Positions 1 through 8,429 of a stretch of DNA of 60,958 nucleotides are shown here, piece after piece. This stretch comes from an uncultured Alcaligenaceae bacterium. Its GTDB lineage: Bacteria > Pseudomonadota > Gammaproteobacteria > Burkholderiales > Burkholderiaceae_B. The translations under genes and the position numbers were made by a program. Position 1 is the stretch's first letter, and every line of letters starts with the position of its first letter. Below the pieces are notes generated by a model that did no database searches, was not told the origin of the DNA, and saw nothing but the letters and a program-made list of their open reading frames with translations. The stretch lies in contig CALKIR010000050.1 of assembly GCA_937995985.1 (NCBI GenBank), positions 1-60,958 of the forward strand, read 5' to 3'.

Positions 1-2
1 AT

Positions 3-122
3 GGTTTAGTAACTTATATTTTAATTTGGCCTGTGCTGTCCGCAGGAATATTAATCTTATTAGTAGTGTCCTTGATAAGAGATATTATTCATGCTCGACG
101 CAAGGGTAAGGACTTATTATAA
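3..122 (+). CDS. C-terminal end of a small membrane protein (5' partial)
   Basis: Frame 3 is open from the window edge to a TAA at 120-122. It encodes about 39 residues: one hydrophobic segment (Ile-Leu-Ile-Trp-Pro then a Leu/Ile/Val run) followed by a basic, charged tail (Arg-Asp-Ile-Ile-His-Ala-Arg-Arg-Lys-Gly-Lys-Asp). The pattern resembles the one-helix 'putative transporter small subunit' proteins of Burkholderiales that accompany a large secondary transporter; that identity is from memory and tentative. The start lies outside the window. A strong hairpin directly follows the stop, which supports a real gene end here. Confidence 0.45.
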   Translation, partial: GLVTYILIWPVLSAGILILLVVSLIRDIIHARRKGKDLL

Positions 123-126
123 AAAA

Positions 127-152
127 ACGCCAGGTGCGCACCTGGCGTTTTT
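127..152. terminator. Bidirectional rho-independent terminator
   Basis: A perfect 22-bp palindrome (127-148, arms ACGCCAGGTGC and its complement) is preceded by an A-run and followed by a T-run. It sits between the forward partial gene ending at 122 and aspA, which ends at 166 on the reverse strand, so it can terminate both. Confidence 0.9.
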
Positions 153-165
153 ATTGTGCCGCCTT

Positions 166-1620
166 TTATTTATCTACCGGAATTAAGCGAGGTGCAATCA
201 TATTTTCTGGTCGTAAAATCTCTTGTAAGACCTGCTCATCAAGTAGTTTTTCCTCACGTACAATCTCTAAGACTGAACGACCGCTCTCTAAAGCCTTTTT
301 AGCAATACGCGTGGAATTTTGATAGCCAATGTAAGGATTCAATGCAGTCACCAGCCCAATAGAGTTTTGTACCAATTTGTGGCAGTGCTCCTCATTTGCC
401 GTAATTCCCTCGATACACAACGTGCACAACATATCCAACGCACGCTGCAACAGGCGGGTTGAGTCAAATAACTTATAAGCAATTAACGGCTCCATAACAT
501 TAAGCTGCAGCTGCCCGCCTTCTGCTGCCAGCGTTACGGCGAGATCATTGCCTATAATTTCAAAAGAGACCTGATTTACTGCCTCAGGGACCACAGGATT
601 AACCTTGCCCGGCATGATTGAACTGCCCGGCTGTCGGGGAGGGAGATTAATCTCATTTAACCCTGTCCTTGGACCACTCGATAACAAGCGTAGGTCATTG
701 CATATTTTTGAGAGCTTTGCTGCAGTACGCTTGAGCATTCCAGAAAACAGGACAAAATCCCCCATATCTGAAGTGGCCTCAATCAAATCCTGAGCAGCAC
801 GCACTGGATGACCACTAAGCTCCGCTAAACGCCGTACAGCAATTTCCTGATAGCCTGGGTCAGCATTAATGCCCGTGCCAATTGCTGTTCCGCCTAAATT
901 GACATCCAACAATAGTTGCGGGGCCCAGTGAATAAACCGATTGAGGTCCTCTTCGAGCGTTGTGGCAAAGGCCTGAAACTCTTGGCCCAATGTCATCGGT
1001 ACCGCATCTTGGAGCTGAGTACGCCCCATTTTTAAAATATGCTCAAATTCGCGGCTTTTTTTCTTAAAAGCATGAATGGCACGCCGCAAACTATGCAATA
1101 ACCGATCATGACCCAACAACAACCCTAGCCGAATGGCCGTTGGATAGGCATCATTGGTAGATTGAGCCATGTTGACGTCGTTATTGGGATCCAAATATTG
1201 GTATTCCCCTTTTTTGCAGCCTAAATACTCTAAAGCAATATTAGCGATAACCTCATTGGCATTCATGTTGGTCGAGGTACCTGCCCCGCCCTGTATCATG
1301 TCAACCACGAACTGATCATGATACTCACCTTGCATGATCTGCCTACAGGCATAGGTAATGGCCTCATGCTTTTTCTTAGTGAGGTAGCCCAGCTTGGCAT
1401 TAGCATCAGCCGCCGCGTGTTTCACTATAGCCAAAGCACATACCAAGTTAGGAAAATGCGACAGGGAAACGCCAGAAAGGTCAAAGTTTTGAACGGCCCT
1501 TAGTGTTTGCACACCATAATAGACATGAGCAGGAACTTTGACCTGTCCCAGCAAATCCTCTTCAATACGATATTCTTCTGAATCTGACACGGTGCTATCT
1601 TCGAAGTTAAGAAGAGTCAA
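166..1620 (-). CDS. aspA: Aspartate ammonia-lyase (aspartase)
   Basis: Cytoplasmic homotetrameric lyase converting L-aspartate to fumarate and ammonia; it feeds the TCA cycle and nitrogen pool. The 484-residue product has the fumarase/aspartase superfamily signatures: GGAGTSTNMN at about 111-120, the STND segment at about 154-157, a TGIN-type loop at about 249-252, and the mobile SS-loop signature GSSIMPGKVNP at about 332-342 that carries the catalytic serine. The length is normal for AspA. An acidic N-terminal extension precedes the conserved YRIEEDLLG start of the family, so the first ATG was kept. It lies 39 bp downstream of the fatty-acid enzyme gene on the same strand and may be co-transcribed with it. 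Class II fumarase is the main alternative; the N-terminal YRIEEDLLG favours aspartase. Confidence 0.93.
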   Translation of the reverse strand: MTLLNFEDSTVSDSEEYRIEEDLLGQVKVPAHVYYGVQTLRAVQNFDLSGVSLSHFPNLVCALAIVKHAAADANAKLGYLTKKKHEAITYACRQIMQGEYHDQFVVDMIQGGAGTSTNMNANEVIANIALEYLGCKKGEYQYLDPNNDVNMAQSTNDAYPTAIRLGLLLGHDRLLHSLRRAIHAFKKKSREFEHILKMGRTQLQDAVPMTLGQEFQAFATTLEEDLNRFIHWAPQLLLDVNLGGTAIGTGINADPGYQEIAVRRLAELSGHPVRAAQDLIEATSDMGDFVLFSGMLKRTAAKLSKICNDLRLLSSGPRTGLNEINLPPRQPGSSIMPGKVNPVVPEAVNQVSFEIIGNDLAVTLAAEGGQLQLNVMEPLIAYKLFDSTRLLQRALDMLCTLCIEGITANEEHCHKLVQNSIGLVTALNPYIGYQNSTRIAKKALESGRSVLEIVREEKLLDEQVLQEILRPENMIAPRLIPVDK

Positions 1621-1659
1621 TTATAAAGTTTTTTACAACATTATTGTCGCAAACAATGC

Positions 1660-3456
1660 TTACCCCCACTTGCCTTGTTCACTTATGCGTTGTTGTAACA
1701 ACGCTGCAGGCTGCCACACAGAGCGATCTGCCCCAAAAACCTGTGCCAGTCGCTCTAGCAAAGCAGCACAGTTATCCAAGCCATACTGCTCGCTAAAATG
1801 CATGGGACCACCTAAAAAGCGCCCAATGCCGTAACCATGAACAGCAATCATATCAATCTCCATGGCTCGGCCTACTACGCCTTCAGACAGTAAACGAGCA
1901 CCTTCATTCGCAAGTACTGCCATCATCAAAGGCCCTAGCTCTTGTGTGGTTGGAGCAGATGCCTCATCACGCACGGCAGACAAACGCAGCTGCTCTCGAC
2001 CCAGCACCTGAGCAACCTCAAAAGGTCCCACTGTGAAGCCAAACTGCGTCAAGGCTTGGTCTACATCTTTGCGACTTAATCCTAACTCTAATAAATCATG
2101 AGCGGCCCGTAAATACACATCCAGCAAACGTTCCCCAGCACCCACACTATCAGGTAATGTGCTAAAGGGGTGTACCGCAGCCTTACGCGCCAGAGCCAAT
2201 AAAGTTGCTAATACCTCAGGCTGCGTCTGCTCGGTACGACCAAGCTCCCACATTGAGCCAGAAAATACTGCTAAATTTGGAAGTACTCGCACTAAGGAGC
2301 CGGGTACTGGCAACTGAGCAGCTAATGCCGCTAAAGACTCGGTACTGGTTGTGGTCACTATAGTATTCGGACCAGCAATCTGAGCCAACGCCAATACAGC
2401 AGCCTCTTTTTCTTTATTGGTGCCTGGCACAGCCTCAACCAGCATATCACAATGCTTTAAATGGCTTTCAGCCTGCTCTACTCGGGCAACCTGGGTCACC
2501 ACTAACCCAGCAGTATTAAAGGCACTGGCCAATGCATGCGCCGCCTCACCCTGACCTAATACCCCGACACTGTGCACAGAACGCGTCGGCGTATCACGCT
2601 CTAAACCTGGAATACGTGCAGCGGCACGCTCAGAACCGAATACATAACGCAATGCAACGGATTGAGGAGACTGAACTAACTCAAGAAAAATAGCGCGCTC
2701 ATTTGGCAGCCCCTTGTCAAACCCTAAAACCGCTCCATCTAACACCGCCTTAACCGCTTGGGCTTTAGCGGGAAAATGCGGGTAGCGAGCCTGTGCCCAT
2801 TCATATTGCTCTTGTAAAATGTCCTGAGCATTGTCGGGACGAATAGGCATATCGCGCACCTTTCTCGCAGTGAGACCTGATGCTTTTAAGGTTTTAGCAA
2901 ACTCAATCGCGGCTCCAACCACATCCTCATCAACTACCTTGACAAATAAGTCAGTGTCCGCAAGATCACGCGCCGACACTAAGGTAGCCTCTAGAATCAT
3001 AGGCAAGGCCTTTTCTACTCCAACAACACGAGGCAAACGCTGCGTGCCACCCGCGCCAGGGATAATGCCTAAATTGACCTCGGGCAACCCTACCCGTGCA
3101 CTGCTGCGGGCTACACGAAAATGCGCCCCCAACGCCAGCTCAAACCCTCCTCCTAAGGCTACTCCATCTATAGCAGCAACAATAGGCTTAGGATTGTCCT
3201 CAATAGTGGCAATTAAATTTTTCAGTATAGGCTCTTTGAAAGCCAAATCAGTCCCAAATTCACGCACATCCGCACCGCCAGAAAATGCTCGCTCGGTGCC
3301 CGTCAACACGATGGCATCAATTGCTTCATTAGCATTGGCCTGGGCCACATACTCGGCAATTGCCGAACGCAAAGCATAACTCAAACCATTGACCGGTGGA
3401 TTCGCAAAAGTAATCACTGCTACATTATCGTGGACTTCATAGTGCGCGGCTTTCAT
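1660..3456 (-). CDS. FadB/FadJ-like enoyl-CoA hydratase with degenerate 3-hydroxyacyl-CoA dehydrogenase half
   Basis: 598-residue multifunctional beta-oxidation protein. The N-terminal crotonase domain (about 1-190) keeps the oxyanion-hole and hydratase residues: IDGVALGGGFELALG with Glu106 and GLPEVNLGIIPGAGG with Glu126, so hydration of enoyl-CoA looks intact. The second half (about 295-490) aligns with the NAD-binding and C-terminal 3-hydroxyacyl-CoA dehydrogenase domains, but the Rossmann loop is reduced (GVLGQGEAAHA). The usual HFFNP...E motif reads LPNLAVFSGSMWE, with Leu392 where the catalytic His should be and only Glu404 kept. The GNR motif is also lost (VGAGERLL). It is shorter than the roughly 700 residues usual for FadB/FadJ. 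Function as a hydratase is inferred; the dehydrogenase activity is doubtful. No thiolase gene is adjacent. Confidence 0.85.
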   Translation of the reverse strand: MKAAHYEVHDNVAVITFANPPVNGLSYALRSAIAEYVAQANANEAIDAIVLTGTERAFSGGADVREFGTDLAFKEPILKNLIATIEDNPKPIVAAIDGVALGGGFELALGAHFRVARSSARVGLPEVNLGIIPGAGGTQRLPRVVGVEKALPMILEATLVSARDLADTDLFVKVVDEDVVGAAIEFAKTLKASGLTARKVRDMPIRPDNAQDILQEQYEWAQARYPHFPAKAQAVKAVLDGAVLGFDKGLPNERAIFLELVQSPQSVALRYVFGSERAAARIPGLERDTPTRSVHSVGVLGQGEAAHALASAFNTAGLVVTQVARVEQAESHLKHCDMLVEAVPGTNKEKEAAVLALAQIAGPNTIVTTTSTESLAALAAQLPVPGSLVRVLPNLAVFSGSMWELGRTEQTQPEVLATLLALARKAAVHPFSTLPDSVGAGERLLDVYLRAAHDLLELGLSRKDVDQALTQFGFTVGPFEVAQVLGREQLRLSAVRDEASAPTTQELGPLMMAVLANEGARLLSEGVVGRAMEIDMIAVHGYGIGRFLGGPMHFSEQYGLDNCAALLERLAQVFGADRSVWQPAALLQQRISEQGKWG

Positions 3457-3581
3457 TCAACCCCCTTAAAAAATTATTGCTAAATAGAGCTCATCATTAT
3501 ACCTGTGTGGAAAATTTTTTAACGATTTATGCCCCACCCATTGAACTTTAGTCCACCGTAGTGCTTTTTATTTTTCAAAAT

Positions 3582-3605
3582 ATATTATATATTTATATAT
3601 AATAT
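3582..3605. repeat. AT-only perfect inverted repeat
   Basis: Two 11-bp arms (ATATTATATAT and its complement) flank a TT spacer. It lies in the 203-bp divergent gap between the fatty-acid enzyme gene and the DUF4395 gene, about 55 bp before the latter's start. It could be promoter DNA, a regulator site or simply a low-complexity AT stretch. Confidence 0.6.
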
Positions 3606-3659
3606 TTATATCTTCAATAGTGACACAAATTACTCCTACTCTAAAAAGGATAGCCAATC

Positions 3660-4088
3660 ATGTTACGTTTTGATGTTCCCCCAGTTTGGTCTAATGTTAC
3701 CCGCTGGGAGGCGTTTCTTAGCTTTGTCATTACTGCCCTGGCCTACTGGGTGACTCCATGGGCCATGATCATTTTAATGATTCAAGGGTTTGTACGCGGT
3801 TTCCTAGGTCACTACCGATGCCCTGCCCATAGGGTGTGGGCGCGCGCCTTTGAGGCCTACAATATCGGTGGGCAAAAAGAAAATGCAGGGGCAAAAATGT
3901 TTGCCAATAAAATCTTGTTCATTGCCTCCACTGTAGCCGTCGTTGCCTATGCACTAGGCAGCTCTATTTGGCAAATCCCCGTTATTGCTTTATTAATATT
4001 CACTACCCTTGAATGGGCCTTCTCCTTTTGTGCAGCATGCTGGGTCTATAGCTATTGGTTTCGTATCTTTCCACCTAAAAGCTCCTAA
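3660..4088 (+). CDS. DUF4395 family integral membrane protein
   Basis: 142 residues with about four hydrophobic segments: one near 17-45, two between about 80 and 115, and a C-terminal one. The C-terminal FCAACWVY region fits the DUF4395 pattern, in which a cysteine pair sits near the end of the last helix. The function of the family is unknown; a redox role for the cysteines has been suggested by analogy only. A Shine-Dalgarno-like AAAGGA lies upstream of the ATG. It is transcribed alone, divergently from the fatty-acid enzyme, with an AT-rich palindrome in its promoter region. The tRNA-Met gene follows 147 bp later. Confidence 0.75.
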   Translation: MLRFDVPPVWSNVTRWEAFLSFVITALAYWVTPWAMIILMIQGFVRGFLGHYRCPAHRVWARAFEAYNIGGQKENAGAKMFANKILFIASTVAVVAYALGSSIWQIPVIALLIFTTLEWAFSFCAACWVYSYWFRIFPPKSS

Positions 4089-4235
4089 CCCATAAATGCC
4101 CTTATAGCCATTTGGACAGGCTTCCCTCTCCCCTATCCATGAAAATGTGTCTTTTTTTACACAAACCCTTCTTTTGCTCTTAAAAAGACTTGGCAAAATT
4201 TAGTTTACTGCTATAATTATTTTTTTAAGAGCAGT

Positions 4236-4312
<77 letters not shown>

Positions 4313-4322
4313 CAGATTTCTA

Positions 4323-4355
4323 GCCCCTTGTTGTTATTCAACAAGGGGCTTTTTT
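4323..4355 (+). terminator. Rho-independent terminator after tRNA-Met
   Basis: An 11-bp perfect stem (GCCCCTTGTTG, loop TTATT, complement) is followed by six T residues. It begins 10 nt after the tRNA. The T-run overlaps the stop codon of the convergent receptor gene. There is no A-run on the other side, so it is mainly a forward terminator. Confidence 0.9.
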
Positions 4356-5355
4356 ATTTAATACGCTGAGCCAACTCTTGATAACGCCGCAAATCATCTC
4401 GCACTATTTGCTCAAATTCCGCTGCGTCTTCTGTTGCGAGCTCATAGCCTAAAGCCTTTAATTCCGCACGCATCTGCGGCTGCGCTAATACTTGTTGCAG
4501 CTGCTTACGCAAATAAGACACAATAGGCTCTGGCGTATGCGCTGGAGCAAAAATAGCATGCCACTGAGCGACATCAAAAGGAATACCAATTTGCTCGCTA
4601 ACCGTGGGGAGATCTGCCACAATTTGGCTGCGCTGCGCTGAAGTCACTGCTAAAGCACGTATGTCCCCACGCTCAATATAGGGGAGTGCACTGGATAAGG
4701 TAACAAAAGCCGTGCCTACATGACCAGCCAAGACATCATTAAGTGCGGGACCGCACCCCCCATAAGGCACATGATCAAGGGCTATCTGTGTCTCCGAGCG
4801 GAGCATTTCTGCAGCCAAATGCTGTGGAGTCCCTGCCCCACATGAACCATAATGAATTGGCAGCTGCGCAGCATCAGTCTCTAGCAGCTCTGCCAAACTT
4901 TGCGGGCCCTGTGTGGGATGGGCCACCCACACCGAAGGCACCCATGCAATGTTGATAATAGGAATTAAATCTTGCTCAGGGTCAAACCCTAGTGAGGGAT
5001 AAAATCCTGGGTTAGTAGCATAAGAGCTATTGACCATTAGCAAAGTATGCCCGTCTGCTAAGGCCTGTGCCACATGTCGGGCGCCGATGGTGCCGCTTGC
5101 CCCAGGCTTATTTTCAACCACTATAGGCTCTGGCACATAATCCGCTAACTGTTCTGCCAATTTGCGGGCCAATAAATCCGTACCTCCGCCTGGCGGAAAA
5201 GTAACAACCAAAGTGATGGGGCGCTGCGGATAAACGGCTAGAGCGGCTGAAGACATCCCTATCCCCCACCCGAGCCCTATCAAACCAATTAACAGCCAAA
5301 AGACTCGACGAGGACGCACAAACTGCGTCCACATGCTCGTCATGGTGTGCTTCAT
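4354..5355 (-). CDS. Bug/TctC-family periplasmic solute-binding protein
   Basis: A 333-residue tripartite tricarboxylate transporter-type receptor. It has a basic N-terminus followed by a hydrophobic signal segment (about 18-40) ending Ala-Leu-Ala. The mature part starts with the family hallmark YPQRPITLVVTFPPGGGTDLLAR and continues with VENKPGASGTIGA, then VPYGGCGPALNDVLAGHV. Bug proteins capture carboxylates or other small organic acids in the periplasm and are greatly expanded in Alcaligenaceae, where many are orphans. No TctA/TctB membrane subunit is nearby, so this one is an orphan too. It starts 12 bp after nadC ends on the same strand. A link to NAD precursors such as quinolinate or nicotinate is a guess from position only. 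Confidence 0.88.
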   Translation of the reverse strand: MKHTMTSMWTQFVRPRRVFWLLIGLIGLGWGIGMSSAALAVYPQRPITLVVTFPPGGGTDLLARKLAEQLADYVPEPIVVENKPGASGTIGARHVAQALADGHTLLMVNSSYATNPGFYPSLGFDPEQDLIPIINIAWVPSVWVAHPTQGPQSLAELLETDAAQLPIHYGSCGAGTPQHLAAEMLRSETQIALDHVPYGGCGPALNDVLAGHVGTAFVTLSSALPYIERGDIRALAVTSAQRSQIVADLPTVSEQIGIPFDVAQWHAIFAPAHTPEPIVSYLRKQLQQVLAQPQMRAELKALGYELATEDAAEFEQIVRDDLRRYQELAQRIK

Positions 5356-5367
5356 TGTCCCGCCCCC

Positions 5368-6261
5368 TTATAACACATCCAGCCCAAAATCAAGGTTGCG
5401 GGCACTGTGTGTGAGCCACCCCACAGAGATAACATCCACTCCAGTAGCAGCAATATCATGCACTCGGTCGGGAGTAATCCCTCCGCTTGCCTCCGTAATT
5501 GCCTGCCCCGCACATCTTTGTACCGCTTGAGACAGAGTTTCCAGATCCATGTTGTCCAATAAAATAATCCGTGCTCCGTGCGCCAAGGCTTCTTCAAGTT
5601 GCTCTAAGGTATCAACTTCTATCTCTATGGCCACCATATGGCCTACCGCTGCCCGTGCACGCTTCAAAGCCTGGGCTACACCGCCAGCTAGAGCAATATG
5701 ATTGTCTTTAATCAAAACAGCATCGTCTAATGCCATCCTGTGGTTGTATCCTCCACCCACTCGCACGGCATACTTCTGTAGCGCCCGTAAACCCGGTAAG
5801 GTTTTTCGGGTACAAGTGATCATACTGTTATAGGGATGCACTCGAGCGCATAAATCTGCTGTAGCGGTGGCAATGCCGCTTAGATGACCCAGAAAATTTA
5901 ATGCCGTACGTTCTCCCGCCAAAATTGAACGGGTAGGCCCTTGAATACTGGCTACGGTTTGTCCTGCTTGTAAGGCAGCGCCCTCTTCGGTGCAAAAGGT
6001 CACTGTTACATGCTCATCTAATTGGGCAAATACAGCTGCCACAATAGCACTGCCAGCCAACACTCCCGGCTCTCGTGCCTGTATAAATAGCTCACTGGTG
6101 TGGGTAGGAGGAATTAATGCTTGGCTTGTTAAATCCCCTCCACGAGCCAAGTCCTCTTGTAACGCTGCTTGAATGATCTGATTATATTGGTGCGGATACA
6201 AGACCGCGTGTTCTTGACAGACAGGGGTCACCTTAGGACGGTGCACAATTGCTACGCTCAT
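5368..6261 (-). CDS. nadC: Nicotinate-nucleotide pyrophosphorylase (quinolinate phosphoribosyltransferase)
   Basis: Converts quinolinate and PRPP into nicotinate mononucleotide, CO2 and pyrophosphate in de novo NAD synthesis. The 297-residue product shows the family order: N-terminal EDLARGGDLTSQ, the active-site ERTALNFLGHLSGIAT, the TRKTLPGLRALQKYAV segment with the catalytic Arg and Lys residues, GGGYNHRMALDDAVLIKDNH, then IEIEVDTLEQ and the C-terminal barrel strand EASGGITPD. Length is normal. nadA and nadB are not in the window. A likely operator overlaps the promoter, and a Nudix-type NAD regulator gene lies just upstream on the same strand. Confidence 0.95.
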   Translation of the reverse strand: MSVAIVHRPKVTPVCQEHAVLYPHQYNQIIQAALQEDLARGGDLTSQALIPPTHTSELFIQAREPGVLAGSAIVAAVFAQLDEHVTVTFCTEEGAALQAGQTVASIQGPTRSILAGERTALNFLGHLSGIATATADLCARVHPYNSMITCTRKTLPGLRALQKYAVRVGGGYNHRMALDDAVLIKDNHIALAGGVAQALKRARAAVGHMVAIEIEVDTLEQLEEALAHGARIILLDNMDLETLSQAVQRCAGQAITEASGGITPDRVHDIAATGVDVISVGWLTHSARNLDFGLDVL

Positions 6262-6276
6262 GCTTACTCCATACTT

Positions 6277-6302
6277 ATACTCAATTAGAGTATTGAATTA
6301 TA
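6277..6302 (-). promoter_or_regulatory. nadC promoter -10 box with overlapping inverted-repeat operator candidate
   Basis: Reading the reverse strand, a TATAAT -10 box (6302-6297) lies about 36 bp before the nadC start. Just downstream, over the expected transcription start, is an inverted repeat ATACTC-N5-GAGTAT (6277-6293). The -35 region is weak. A repressor bound there would block initiation. The neighbouring Nudix-type regulator is the natural candidate, but the pairing is inferred. Confidence 0.5.
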
Positions 6303-6363
6303 CATCTTTTGAGCATAATTGCGCAGCAATTTGATGGGCTACCCCTTAACACTTGCTCCTACA

Positions 6364-7359
6364 CTACCGAGGCTGCCGCGCCAAGGGCAATTTAGTGCCT
6401 GCTATAGAGCGTTCCAAGATAACATCGCCACGAAAACGAAACATTTTAGGCGGGCGGCCCGCACTCACACTCGCATAACGTCCTGTTTCTTCAACTAAAT
6501 TTTGTTGCTCAACTAAACGACGAAAATTTTGCTTGTGCAACACACGGCCAGCTAAGGCCTCAACAGCTGTTTGTAATTGCAATAAAGTAAATTCTGCCGG
6601 CATGAGCTCAAAAACCACCGGCCTATATTTAATCTTGGCACGCAAACGCGCCATTCCAGTGGCCAGAATGCGACGATGATCAAACCTCATAGGTCGCCCT
6701 AAGGGATGATGTGCATGCGCCTCTAACCATTCTTGTTCATCTAAATCATGATGCAGGCCCTGCTCATATAATATGCGATCCCGCTCAGCTTCTGGAATTA
6801 AATCGGCCTCATATAACAGCTCATAACGCTGCAACACCATATCTTCATTCCAGCTAAACCCTCCTAATCCATAAGCCAAAGCCACTCTTTGCTCACGCCG
6901 TTCGCGCTCTTTTGGATCGGAGCACGAAGCAATCCAATGCTGCAACTGAGGCTCAATATATTCTTCTAATAAGGCCGGTTTACCCTGACGCCAATCTTCC
7001 CAAGGAAAATACCCATACCAAAGCTGCCACCCAACATCAGGATGCTGCGGTTGTTCACTATCTAGAGTCAGAGCCAAATAGCTAACAGAGAGAACACGCC
7101 CCCCCGTCAAATACGCACGCCCTTTGTCAGCAAAAGTATATAACTGCTCCACATAACCCAAACGATACCCCGTCAGTTGTTCTACCCAGAGACGCAATCC
7201 ATTTTGCAATGAGCGATGCTGAGTCTGCAAAGCTCCTGCCGGTAACGCCCGAGCACAATGAGTGGTTAATACTGCTGGCTCACCTTGATTAACCGCCACC
7301 AACACCGCAACCAGCTCTGCGCTCAAAGACCATTGTTCTTTTTTTCGCTCTTTTTCCAA
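6364..7359 (-). CDS. NrtR/NadQ-type Nudix-related transcriptional regulator of NAD synthesis
   Basis: 331 residues. The first part (about 10-105) has a Nudix-like fold: a strand ending LPAGALQ, then the place of the Nudix box (NGLRLWVEQLTGY), then YVEQLYTFADKGR and RVLSVSYLALT, which match NrtR-class proteins. The Nudix box lacks its catalytic Glu cluster (REXXEE is degenerate), as expected of a ligand-sensing regulator. The C-terminus (about 250-315) is a winged helix containing FTLLQLQTAVEALAGRVLHKQNFRR and the RPPKMFRFR wing. A middle segment of about 100 residues makes it longer than NrtR, which resembles the alphaproteobacterial NadQ (COG4111) type. It lies 102 bp upstream of nadC on the same strand. 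Repression of nadC and autoregulation are inferred. Confidence 0.75.
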   Translation of the reverse strand: MEKERKKEQWSLSAELVAVLVAVNQGEPAVLTTHCARALPAGALQTQHRSLQNGLRLWVEQLTGYRLGYVEQLYTFADKGRAYLTGGRVLSVSYLALTLDSEQPQHPDVGWQLWYGYFPWEDWRQGKPALLEEYIEPQLQHWIASCSDPKERERREQRVALAYGLGGFSWNEDMVLQRYELLYEADLIPEAERDRILYEQGLHHDLDEQEWLEAHAHHPLGRPMRFDHRRILATGMARLRAKIKYRPVVFELMPAEFTLLQLQTAVEALAGRVLHKQNFRRLVEQQNLVEETGRYASVSAGRPPKMFRFRGDVILERSIAGTKLPLARQPR

Positions 7360-7475
7360 AACACTCTACCTACTTTATTTATTACCCAATCAATTCTTTA
7401 TCATAGGTGATTCAACAATACAATAAATAATCACCAAGCCTGAGCCATTGAAATAGTAATAAAAGGGCAAAATGT

Positions 7476-8243
7476 TTATAACAAGGCCTCTAAGTCCACC
7501 TCTTGGGGCTTTTGATCCCAGTGATGCGCCCGTAAATAAGAGCGAATTCTACTAATTGCTTGAGAGCGCAACTGAGAGACACGCCCCTCACTAATCTCCA
7601 TGACTGCAGCAATTTCCTTTTGGTTGAGATCATGCTCAAACAAGAGCGACAATAATAACTGCTCACGCTCAGGCAGATGTTCAATGGCTTGAATTAGGCA
7701 TTGGCGCAGCTCCTGAGTAACTAGTTTTTCTTGTGGCGTACGCAATGCATAAGAAAGTGAATGTTGCTCAGCCGACAATATCTCCAAAGGATCCTCGCGT
7801 GCTCCAGACTCCTTACCCAGCAAGTCTCCTAAATGAACCACTTGTGTACCACTGGCCTGCTCAAGCAATTTCTGATACTCGGCTAAGCTCACACCCAACT
7901 CCTCAGCCAACTCACTTTCAGTGGGCTCATGACCCAATTTTTGCCTGAGATCATGGATGGCTTGTTCAACTTGTCGCGCTTTCATTCGCGTGCCCCTAGA
8001 GAGCCAATCTTGGCGACGCAGCTCATCAAGCATAGCCCCTCTAATTCGAGTAATGGCATAGGTTTCAAACTGCGCCCCTACCTGCTCTGAGTAACGACGC
8101 ACCGCATCCAGTAGTCCCATCAGCCCAGCCTGCATGAGGTCATCGAGATCGACATTCGCGGGTAAACGGGCATGCAAGCGCAAGGCCTGGCTTCTAACCA
8201 ACCCAAGGTGCTGACGGATTAAGAGGTCTTCGTTATGCGACAT
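7476..8243 (-). CDS. fliA: RNA polymerase sigma factor for flagellar operons (sigma-28)
   Basis: Directs RNA polymerase to late flagellar and chemotaxis promoters and is held inactive by FlgM until the hook is complete. The 255-residue product has region 2 (VDLDDLMQAGLMGLLDAVRRY, then FETYAITRIRGAMLDELR), region 3 (LGHEPTESELAEELG) and region 4 with a helix-turn-helix (LNQKEIAAVMEISEGRVSQLRSQAISRIR). Length and order match FliA. It is read away from flaG, with a 243-bp gap that holds the flaG sigma-28 promoter. FlgM, its anti-sigma factor, is encoded at 37.7 kb. No fliZ follows. Confidence 0.97.
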   Translation of the reverse strand: MSHNEDLLIRQHLGLVRSQALRLHARLPANVDLDDLMQAGLMGLLDAVRRYSEQVGAQFETYAITRIRGAMLDELRRQDWLSRGTRMKARQVEQAIHDLRQKLGHEPTESELAEELGVSLAEYQKLLEQASGTQVVHLGDLLGKESGAREDPLEILSAEQHSLSYALRTPQEKLVTQELRQCLIQAIEHLPEREQLLLSLLFEHDLNQKEIAAVMEISEGRVSQLRSQAISRIRSYLRAHHWDQKPQEVDLEALL

Positions 8244-8402
8244 ACGCTGAGGGTATCATTCCAAAATACCCAACTATTATAATAGAGCCCATAACGTAAC
8301 GAAGCATAGAACTAAAGCGTTTTTTACCGTTGCCCAGACTTTTAGATACTGCATGGATTTCCTACACTCAATCCAAGAGCCATACTTTAGATGGAATAGG
8401 GC

Positions 8403-8429
8403 TAAATTATTCATCTCATCCGCCGTAAA
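8403..8429 (+). promoter_or_regulatory. Candidate sigma-28 promoter of flaG-fliDST
   Basis: TAAATTAT (8403-8410), 11 bp, GCCGTAAA (8422-8429). The proteobacterial FliA consensus is TAAAGTTT-N11-GCCGATAA. It lies 57 bp before the flaG start and reads toward it. Confidence 0.75.

Noticed and set aside
2831..3379. 182-codon forward frame opposite the fatty-acid enzyme gene
   Set aside because: Antisense shadow of a well-supported gene, with Ser/Ala/Thr-rich nonsense composition.
7404..7437. Inverted repeat GGTGATT ... AATCACC downstream of fliA
   Set aside because: The loop is about 17 nt and no T-run follows on either strand, so it is not a convincing terminator.
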